From contig DATNIT010000174.1 in assembly GCA_035604335.1 (NCBI GenBank), positions 1 to 11,138 of the forward strand: 11,138 nucleotides of DNA, in the 5' to 3' direction. The DNA comes from DASZHJ01 sp035604335 (lineage in GTDB: Bacteria; Pseudomonadota; Alphaproteobacteria; ATCC43930; CGMCC-115725). The notes below the pieces were generated by a model. The model made no database searches, was not told the DNA's origin, and saw only the letters and a program-made list of their open reading frames with translations. The position numbers and the translations under genes were made by a program. Below, in pieces: positions 6,168 through 11,138 of this stretch (positions within the stretch are counted from its first letter, which is position 1; each line of letters opens with the position of its first letter).

Positions 6168-6357
6168 TTTCACCACAGAGACACAGAGGGCACGGAGTTT
6201 GTGTCTCGCGGCGAAGCCGCAAGTTTCTCTTGGCGCCTTCGTGTCTTAGCGGTTCGAAGACTTTTTCACCGCCAAGTCGCCAAGGACGCCAAGAAGGATG
6301 AATGCGGCTTCGCCGCGAAGCGCACGTCTCCGTGCTCTCTGTGTCTCCGTGGTGAAA
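6168..6357. repeat. dispersed nested-palindrome repeat, copy 2
   Basis: This 190-bp copy has the same architecture and orientation as the one at 5035-5221. It starts TTTCACCACAGAGACACAGA and ends CTCTGTGTCTCCGTGGTGAAA less its first base. Its inner arms are CTCGCGGCGAAGCCGC with GCGGCTTCGCCGCGAAG, and TTAGCGGTT with ACCGCCAAGTCGCCAAG. Divergence from copy 1 is concentrated between the arms, and arm bases often differ in a pairing-compatible way. It fills the gap between the motB stop codon (14 bp away) and the ribosome site of the oxidoreductase gene. No transposase or clear target duplication is visible. Confidence 0.88.
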
Positions 6358-6371
6358 TTTTTGCTTTTCGC

Positions 6372-7235
6372 TCAGCCCTTGTCGATCTTTTCCAGCTTGA
6401 TCACGACGCGGCGGTTCTGGGCCTGGTTCTCGGGGATGGGGTGGCCGGTCAAGTCGCGGTTGGGGGCCTTGGGAAAGGTATCGGCGTAGCCGGCGGCGCG
6501 GAGTTTCGTCGCGGAGATGCCCTGATCCAGGAAATAATGCACGACCGCGGAGGCGCGCGCCGTCGAGAGCTCCCAGTTGGACGGGAACTGCGCCGTGCTG
6601 ATGGGGGCGTCGTCGGTGTGGCCCTCGACGGTGATCAGGTAATCCCGGAGCTCGTCCGATTTGAGCCGGGCCGCCACGTCCTGCAGGATCGCCTCGCCGG
6701 ATTTGCTGATGGTGGCGGAGCCGCTGGCGAAGAACGTCGCGCTGCTCATGTCGACCGTCGTGATCCGGTCGCCCTTCTGCTCAACCTGGGCGTTGCCGGT
6801 GGATTTCAGCGGCTCGAGGATCGCGGGTGGCGTGATGCCGGTGGTATCGAGCGTGACGAGGCGCGGCGGCTCGGGGGCTGGAGCGGGAGGTGGCGGCGGA
6901 GCCTCGGCTTTGATCTCGGCTGGTTTCGCCGGCGCGGCCAGGGGCTCGGGCTTGGCGGGTAGCGCGGGCTCGGGGACGTAGTCTTGGGTCGGGCGGTCCG
7001 CGCGCGCCACGCCGTGGAGCGGCAAATTGCCCTCCAGAAAATCGACGGGTTGCGCCGGCACCGTGACGATGCGCACGAGCTCCGTCCTTTGCGGCACGGC
7101 TGTCTTCGGGACCGAGACCGTGAGGAAGATCGCGAAGAAGCAGAGCAGCAGCGTGATCATGTCGGCATAGGTCATCAGCCAGTCGTCGGCGTGACCGTTG
7201 GCCGCTGCCCGCTCGGTTTGCCAGCGCGACCTCAT
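6372..7235 (-). CDS. motB: flagellar motor stator protein MotB (OmpA-type peptidoglycan binding)
   Basis: The 287-residue protein is the B subunit of the flagellar stator, which couples ion flow to torque and anchors the stator to peptidoglycan. A single membrane helix at about residues 18-40 begins DDWLMTYADMITLLLCFF. D25 is the essential ion-binding aspartate. A Pro/Ala-rich linker (about 83-125) leads to a C-terminal OmpA/MotB domain (about 160-285) with FFASGSATI, VEGHTDD, NWELSTARA and QNRRVVI. All parts of a functional MotB are present. The ATG overlaps the motA stop codon as ATGA, so the two are translationally coupled. Whether protons or sodium drive it cannot be decided from this sequence by eye. 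Confidence 0.95.
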   Translation of the reverse strand: MRSRWQTERAAANGHADDWLMTYADMITLLLCFFAIFLTVSVPKTAVPQRTELVRIVTVPAQPVDFLEGNLPLHGVARADRPTQDYVPEPALPAKPEPLAAPAKPAEIKAEAPPPPPAPAPEPPRLVTLDTTGITPPAILEPLKSTGNAQVEQKGDRITTVDMSSATFFASGSATISKSGEAILQDVAARLKSDELRDYLITVEGHTDDAPISTAQFPSNWELSTARASAVVHYFLDQGISATKLRAAGYADTFPKAPNRDLTGHPIPENQAQNRRVVIKLEKIDKG

Positions 7236-8122
7236 GCGGCAACGACCTTCAGGCGCGCGGGCGCCGGCATCGGACGCGCCGCGGGCTGGGCCGGGGTCTT
7301 GAAGCTGTCGGCGTAGTCATGCCATTCCGGCCTGAGGAAGCTGTTCAGGCGATCCTTCACGTACATCGGCGATTTGTTGCCGACCAGCATCACCATGCCC
7401 TCCGTGATCAGCTGGTTGCGGAACCGGCGCTTGCTCGCGACCTGCCGCAGCTTCGCCGCCGCCGGCATGTAGACGACGCGGGCGCTGACCACGCCATAGA
7501 GGGTGGAGAGGAACGCCACCGAGAGGCTGGAGCCGATCCCCGTGACGTTCTCGCTGAGGCTGCCCAGCATCGCTACCATGCCGACGAGCGTGCCGATCAT
7601 GCCGAAGGCGGGCGCGTGGGAGGTCATGGATTGCAGGACGTCGACGGGGAGGCTGTCGCGCTCGTAGGCGGCGTCCGCGGCGGTCTCCATCATCGCGCGC
7701 ACGTCCTCGGGCGAATAGCCGCTCACCACCATGTTGAGCCCGTATTTGACGAAGGGATCCTGGATCCCGCTCTTGGCGAGGCTAGTCTCGAGCCAGCGCA
7801 CGCCCTTTTCCTTGACCACGCTCGCCCAGGCGATGATCTCCGTCATGTCGCGATGGAGATTGTCCTGCGGCGCGGCGGGTGCCTGCTTGACCATCGCGGC
7901 GATGACGTCGAGGGCCTTGCGCACGTCGTCGGCCTCGAAGCTCATGAAGGCGACCGCGATCACGCCGCCCACCACGACCACCAGCCCCTCGATGCTGAAG
8001 AAAGCCAGGAAGCTGTGCGTGCTCAGCATCACCGCGCCGAGCACCAGCGCAAATCCAACCGCCAGCCCCAGCACGGGGTAGCGCACGAAGGCCTCAAAAG
8101 AACGCCGGAACAACGTCGCCAT
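7232..8122 (-). CDS. motA: flagellar motor stator protein MotA
   Basis: The 296-residue protein is the A subunit of the stator, with four membrane segments at about residues 16-38, 44-62, 168-190 and 197-220 and the long cytoplasmic loop between the second and third. The segment SHAPAFGMIGTLVGMVAMLGSL contains the conserved proline (P171, matching E. coli Pro173). EKGVRWLETSLAKSGIQDPF and SPEDVRAMMETAADAAYERD are typical loop motifs. The C-terminal tail is Pro/Ala-rich. The frame is open up to an ATG at 8188, but I choose the ATG at 8122. It has GAGG 6 bases upstream, gives the usual N-terminus, and lies downstream of the predicted sigma54 start site, whereas the 8188 start lies upstream of that promoter. 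Confidence 0.95.
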   Translation of the reverse strand: MATLFRRSFEAFVRYPVLGLAVGFALVLGAVMLSTHSFLAFFSIEGLVVVVGGVIAVAFMSFEADDVRKALDVIAAMVKQAPAAPQDNLHRDMTEIIAWASVVKEKGVRWLETSLAKSGIQDPFVKYGLNMVVSGYSPEDVRAMMETAADAAYERDSLPVDVLQSMTSHAPAFGMIGTLVGMVAMLGSLSENVTGIGSSLSVAFLSTLYGVVSARVVYMPAAAKLRQVASKRRFRNQLITEGMVMLVGNKSPMYVKDRLNSFLRPEWHDYADSFKTPAQPAARPMPAPARLKVVAA

Positions 8123-8161
8123 GGACTGCCTCGCCGATGAGAGGACACGCGGCAATACTGG

Positions 8162-8177
8162 TGCAATCGGCATGCCA
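8162..8177 (-). promoter_or_regulatory. sigma54 (-24/-12) promoter of motAB
   Basis: The minus strand reads TGGCATGCCGATTGCA. It differs from the RpoN consensus TGGCACG-N4-TTGC[A/T] at one position and has the required 10 bases between the GG and GC elements. Transcription would start near 8151, giving a leader of about 29 bases that contains the motA ribosome site. RpoN control of flagellar genes is well known. The particular site is predicted by eye. Confidence 0.75.
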
Positions 8178-8188
8178 TGCCAGGGCAT

Positions 8189-8403
8189 TGATAAACGAAG
8201 GATTTCTTTCGTGCCGTCGCCCGCGGAGGCAAATCTGGCAGGGCGAATTTGCCGCGGTCATGGGACCGGGCAAGCACGGCCATGACGACAACAAAAAGAA
8301 GCGCACGCTTCGGACGCCCGAACTCTTGGAGGAGCTGTGATCACCACCACCGGACGCCGTCTTTCTGACGGCGGCCAAGTGTGGATCTGCAGGAACCCGT
8401 CTA
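8189..8403. other. intergenic region between the small gene and motA
   Basis: I find no supported gene here. A hairpin is annotated separately. A plus-strand 26-codon frame at 8260-8340 (ending LRTPELLEEL) lacks a ribosome site and a recognisable relative. Confidence 0.45.
8355..8373 (-). terminator. possible terminator hairpin after the His-rich small gene
   Basis: CGCCGTC-tttct-GACGGCG forms a 7-bp stem with a 5-base loop, about 30 bp downstream of the stop codon at 8404. No T-run follows on the minus strand, so intrinsic termination would be weak. Confidence 0.4.
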
Positions 8404-8688
8404 TTACGCGAGCAGATCGAGCAGACTTCCGACGCTGGCGGTTTGGGTCGCCGAGGCGTCGATTGAGCTTGTCTGCGTGGATCCGTTCGTGGAGGACGAG
8501 GTCGTGCCCGACACGGTTGACGCCTGCTGTGCCTGATCGGCCGCGTTGGCGCCGCCCGCGTGGTGATGGTGGTGATGCGGGGGGACCTGTGTCGGTTGCT
8601 GCGATTGCTGCGCCAGCTTTTGCTGCTGCAGTTGCTGAAGGTACTGCTGATACGAAGCACTCGAACTGGAGACGCTACTCACACTCAT
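8404..8688 (-). CDS. small Ser/Gln-rich protein with an internal six-histidine run
   Basis: I do not recognise a named family. With the ATG at 8688 (AGGAG 8 bases upstream) the protein has 94 residues. It starts with a Ser-rich stretch (MSVSSVSSSSASY), followed by a Gln-rich probable helix (QQYLQQLQQQKLAQQSQQ). Next are six consecutive histidines at about 38-43 (PPHHHHHHAGG), then a long Ser/Thr/Gln-rich low-complexity tail, and a short hydrophobic end SVGSLLDLLA. There is no signal peptide or membrane helix. A TTG 36 bases upstream is an alternative start with poorer support. A near-consensus sigma54 promoter lies 53 bp upstream of the predicted leader end, and motAB is the next locus in the same direction. 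A role in motility or metal binding is therefore conceivable, but this is inference only. Confidence 0.7.
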   Translation of the reverse strand: MSVSSVSSSSASYQQYLQQLQQQKLAQQSQQPTQVPPHHHHHHAGGANAADQAQQASTVSGTTSSSTNGSTQTSSIDASATQTASVGSLLDLLA

Positions 8689-8751
8689 GGACTTGTCTCC
8701 TCTAAGCGAGGCCCGCACGGACAACGCGTCCGAGGAGCCCCGGGCGGCGGA

Positions 8752-8767
8752 AGCAAACGCCGTGCCG
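8752..8767 (-). promoter_or_regulatory. sigma54 (-24/-12) promoter of the His-rich small gene
   Basis: The minus strand reads CGGCACGGCGTTTGCT. It matches TGGCACG-N4-TTGC[A/T] at every defined position except the first, with the exact GG-N10-GC spacing. Initiation near 8741 would leave a leader of about 53 bases before the ATG at 8688. The sequence match is direct. Function is inferred. Confidence 0.75.
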
Positions 8768-8865
8768 CTCTCCTCTGGAGAGATGTCTTGCGCATCAGGG
8801 CATTGCGGTTTGTCGGGACGGCCGCTCTAGGCAAGAAAGGCCCGCGCTCGGAAAAATGTGCCGGC

Positions 8866-10923
8866 TCAGAGCTCCGCCAGCTGGACATTCTCGCGTCGGA
8901 ACGGCACCGCGTCCGCGAGCACGTCGAGCTCGCGGGCGAAGCGGTGGCCGGAGTAGACGGCGGCGGCGATGGTGCCGGGCGCGAGGCAGTCGCCGACCCG
9001 CACGACCTTGCGGATGCCGGCGCGGCGCAGCTCGTCGGGCCGCGCGATCAGCTCGTGATAGAGCGCGTCCTCCGGCGACTGCATGGTCACCAGCACGAGG
9101 CTACGCGCCGCGACCCGCTCCGTCCGCTTCGTGAAGACACAGGCAAGCTCGGCCTTGTCGCGCTCGAGCGCCCCCAGCGTCTTGCCAGTCATGAGGGTGA
9201 CGCCGAGCTCGAGAAGGCGGCGCTGGATCGCGGCCTGCTCCAGCGTGTTGACGGTGAAGGCGGAGACGAGGCTCTCCGGCGTCGCCAAGGTGACGGCGAG
9301 ACCCGCGCGGCGCAGCATCTCCGCGATGATGCCGCCCATGTAATAGTGCTCGTCGTCGAAGATCACGACCGGTCCCTCGGGCACAGCGCCGGCCATGATG
9401 TCGTCGGGCGTGAGGACGCGCATGGTGTCGAGGCCGGGAAGCGGCAGATGTCGTGAGCGCCCGACGCCGTCGCGGCGCCAGGTGGCGCCGGTCGCGAGCG
9501 CGACGAGCGAGCAGCCGGCCTCGAGCACGGCCGCGGCACCGAGCCGACTCTCGCGGAAGATCTCGACCTTCGGGAGCTTGTGTAGCTGCGCGAGCCGCCA
9601 GTCGCGCACGCGGCTCCAGGCGGCAAGGCCTGGGAGCTTGCATTCGCGGGAGACGCGGCCGCCGAGCTCGCGCGTGGCCTCGGCGAGGGTGACCTTGTAG
9701 CCGCGCTCGCCCAGCGAGCGCGCCGCCTCGAGGCCCGCCGGTCCCGCGCCGACGATCAGCACGGTGTCGTCGGTATCGGCGGGCGGCAGCCGCTCCGGAT
9801 GCCAGCCGCGGCGCCACTCCTCGCCGCTGGTGGGGTTCTGGGTGCAGCGCATGGGCGCGCCGAGTTTGTCGCTGGAGACGCAGATGTTGCACCCGATGCA
9901 TTCGCGGATATCGTCGAGCCGGCCTTCCTCGATCTTCTTGGGCAGGAACGGATCGGCGATCGAGGGCCGCGCGGCGCCGATGAAGTCGAGCACGCCTTTC
10001 TTGACCAGTGCCACCATGTGGTCGGGCGAGGTGTAGCGCCCGACGCCCACCACCGGCTTGGTGGTCAGCCGCTTCACGAAATCGATGTAGGGCTCCTGAT
10101 AGCCCTCCTCCTTGAAGCGTGAGGTTGCGCTGTCGTGCTCCCACTCGCTGACGTTCACGTCCCAGAGATCCGGCAGCTCCGCCAGCATCTCGATGACCTC
10201 GCGGCCCTCGGCGGCGCTGGTGAGCCCGTCGGGGCCGAGCAGCTCGTCGACGGCGATCCGCACGGCCACCGCGCAGGTGTCGCCCACGGCTTCCTTGGTG
10301 TCCTCGATCAGCTCGCGCAGCAGGCGGCAGCGGTTCTCGAGACTGCCGCCGTATTCGTCGCCGCGGCGGTTGTGCCGGCGCGACAGGAAATGCATGGGGA
10401 GCGAGAGATCGTGTCCGGCATAGACATAGACGAGATCGAAGCCCGCCTTGCGCGCGTTGAGCGCGCCCTGGCGGAGCCAGTGGCGGACGTTGCGAATGTC
10501 GGTCTTGTCCATGGTCCGCGCGGTGACCGGCACGGCGTAGGGCACCGGGCGCGCGGTCGGCGCCATGGGAATCTCCCGGGATTCCAGGTTCATCCCGCGA
10601 TAACCCATGAAGGTGAGCTCGATGCCCGCGAGGCTACCGTGGCGATGGATGAGGTCGGTCGTGCGCGCGAGGTACGGGATGTCCTGCGCGTCCCAGAGCC
10701 GGATCTCCTTGAGGGTGCTGCCGCTCGGATGCACGTCGCACTGCTCCGTGCAGACCACCGCCCAGCCGCCCGCGGCCTTGATGCCGCGCATCACCGCCAT
10801 CGGCGTCGGCCACGCGCGGCCCATGCCGTTGCAGTGCGGTACCTGATAGAACCGATTGCGCGCCGTCACCGGGCCGATGCGCACCGGTTCGAACAGCACG
10901 TCGTAACGGGACTCGCGCGGCAC
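8866..10923 (-). CDS. trimethylamine/histamine dehydrogenase-type iron-sulfur flavoprotein
   Basis: The 685-residue enzyme aligns along almost its full length with trimethylamine, dimethylamine and histamine dehydrogenases, which oxidatively remove amines and pass electrons to an electron-transferring flavoprotein. An N-terminal TIM barrel (about 1-340) carries VPHCNGMG, whose cysteine (C31) is the site of the 6-S-cysteinyl FMN. The cluster ligands CIGCNIC plus C360 (in MRCTQN) are intact. An ADP/NAD-type domain follows from VLIVGAGPAGLEAA. The barrel histidine, tyrosine and arginine (YVYAGH; AVRIAVD) are kept. In the amine pocket, Tyr60 of trimethylamine dehydrogenase is Gln (CTEQC), Trp264 is kept (SEWEHD) and Trp355 is Asp (SSDKLG), the pattern known from histamine dehydrogenase. 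I prefer GTG 10923 as the start (GGAAGGGAG upstream; it gives the same N-terminal length as trimethylamine dehydrogenase). ATG 10944 is in frame but has no ribosome site. The enzyme is about 40 residues shorter than trimethylamine dehydrogenase at the C-terminus. Confidence 0.9.
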   Translation of the reverse strand: MPRESRYDVLFEPVRIGPVTARNRFYQVPHCNGMGRAWPTPMAVMRGIKAAGGWAVVCTEQCDVHPSGSTLKEIRLWDAQDIPYLARTTDLIHRHGSLAGIELTFMGYRGMNLESREIPMAPTARPVPYAVPVTARTMDKTDIRNVRHWLRQGALNARKAGFDLVYVYAGHDLSLPMHFLSRRHNRRGDEYGGSLENRCRLLRELIEDTKEAVGDTCAVAVRIAVDELLGPDGLTSAAEGREVIEMLAELPDLWDVNVSEWEHDSATSRFKEEGYQEPYIDFVKRLTTKPVVGVGRYTSPDHMVALVKKGVLDFIGAARPSIADPFLPKKIEEGRLDDIRECIGCNICVSSDKLGAPMRCTQNPTSGEEWRRGWHPERLPPADTDDTVLIVGAGPAGLEAARSLGERGYKVTLAEATRELGGRVSRECKLPGLAAWSRVRDWRLAQLHKLPKVEIFRESRLGAAAVLEAGCSLVALATGATWRRDGVGRSRHLPLPGLDTMRVLTPDDIMAGAVPEGPVVIFDDEHYYMGGIIAEMLRRAGLAVTLATPESLVSAFTVNTLEQAAIQRRLLELGVTLMTGKTLGALERDKAELACVFTKRTERVAARSLVLVTMQSPEDALYHELIARPDELRRAGIRKVVRVGDCLAPGTIAAAVYSGHRFARELDVLADAVPFRRENVQLAEL

Positions 10924-10944
10924 GGGTCTCCCTTCCGCGATCAT

Positions 10945-11138
10945 GGTAGCGCGATTACCGACCGGGGCGAAAGATCGGCGCCGGGGCGATTCTGGGAATG
11001 ACGATCAATCCGCAAACTGTCATCGTACTCACGGTTTTCTCCGCACCATCCGGAGGCCTCTCAGATGCGCGAAGTCAGTTGCTAAGCGGACATGGATCGC
11101 GGGACGCCGTTCTTCGCAGTTTGATCCCCATCATCGAC
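10945..11138. other. upstream region at window edge, no gene seen
   Basis: This stretch upstream of the amine dehydrogenase is open in no frame long enough to judge. Minus-strand frames entering from the window edge stop within about 20 codons, so the 3' end of a neighbouring gene could lie here but cannot be identified. I see no convincing promoter. Confidence 0.35.

Noticed and set aside
5035..6357. The two repeats as a CRISPR array or as the ends of one composite transposon
   Set aside because: There are only two copies, each a self-contained palindrome, nearly 1 kb apart. No transposase or cas gene is present, and the enclosed gene is an ordinary metabolic gene.
5271..6962. 563-codon plus-strand open frame
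   Set aside because: It runs antisense across the oxidoreductase, the repeat and motB, and its sequence inside the repeat is the usual spurious HHRDTEGTE peptide.
8137..8340. 67-codon plus-strand frame, or its 26-codon 3' part from 8260
   Set aside because: No ribosome site. The 5' part overlaps the motA promoter and leader on the other strand. The charged C-terminal end is suggestive but not enough.

Overview
The window is GC-rich, densely coding DNA with all genes on the minus strand except one. It looks like a chromosomal segment from a high-GC, flagellated, Gram-negative bacterium. A proteobacterium, perhaps alphaproteobacterial, is the best guess, because of the sigma54-type promoters next to motAB, the DppA-type periplasmic binding protein and the MqsRA pair. 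A deep-branching environmental phylum that uses F420 cannot be excluded. There is no rRNA, tRNA, CRISPR array or transposase. The taxonomic statement is inference.

Left part (1-2400, minus strand). In transcription order this holds an MqsR-type mRNA interferase toxin, an unusual MqsA-type antitoxin overlapping it by ATGA, and a serine beta-lactamase-fold hydrolase 38 bp downstream. Then comes a decayed about 105-bp copy of the middle of a LysE-family exporter gene whose intact relative lies in the same window (4397-5008). A near-perfect palindrome, ACCCCCA-TAT-TGGGGGT, touches the toxin start codon and is the probable autoregulatory operator. Base composition from about 1460 to 2676 is visibly less GC-rich than the rest.

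Middle (2677-6360). A lone dipeptide-binding-protein gene (dppA type) on the plus strand converges on the LysE exporter gene, with a strong hairpin between their 3' ends. A TTG-started LLM-class F420-dependent oxidoreductase follows. It is bracketed by two direct copies of a 187-190 bp element, each copy being one nested imperfect palindrome.

Right part (6372-11138, minus strand). Next are motA-motB (stator of the flagellar motor, overlapping by ATGA), a small Ser/Gln-rich protein of 94 residues with a natural run of six histidines, and a trimethylamine/histamine-dehydrogenase-type iron-sulfur flavoprotein. Both motA and the small gene are preceded by sequences that match the sigma54 -24/-12 consensus at all but one defined position, with correct spacing. 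This suggests the unknown small protein belongs to the motility regulon.

The most unusual points are the sigma54-linked His-rich small gene, the MqsA homologue without zinc ligands and with altered DNA-reading residues next to a non-canonical operator, and the amine dehydrogenase whose substrate bowl resembles histamine rather than trimethylamine dehydrogenase.
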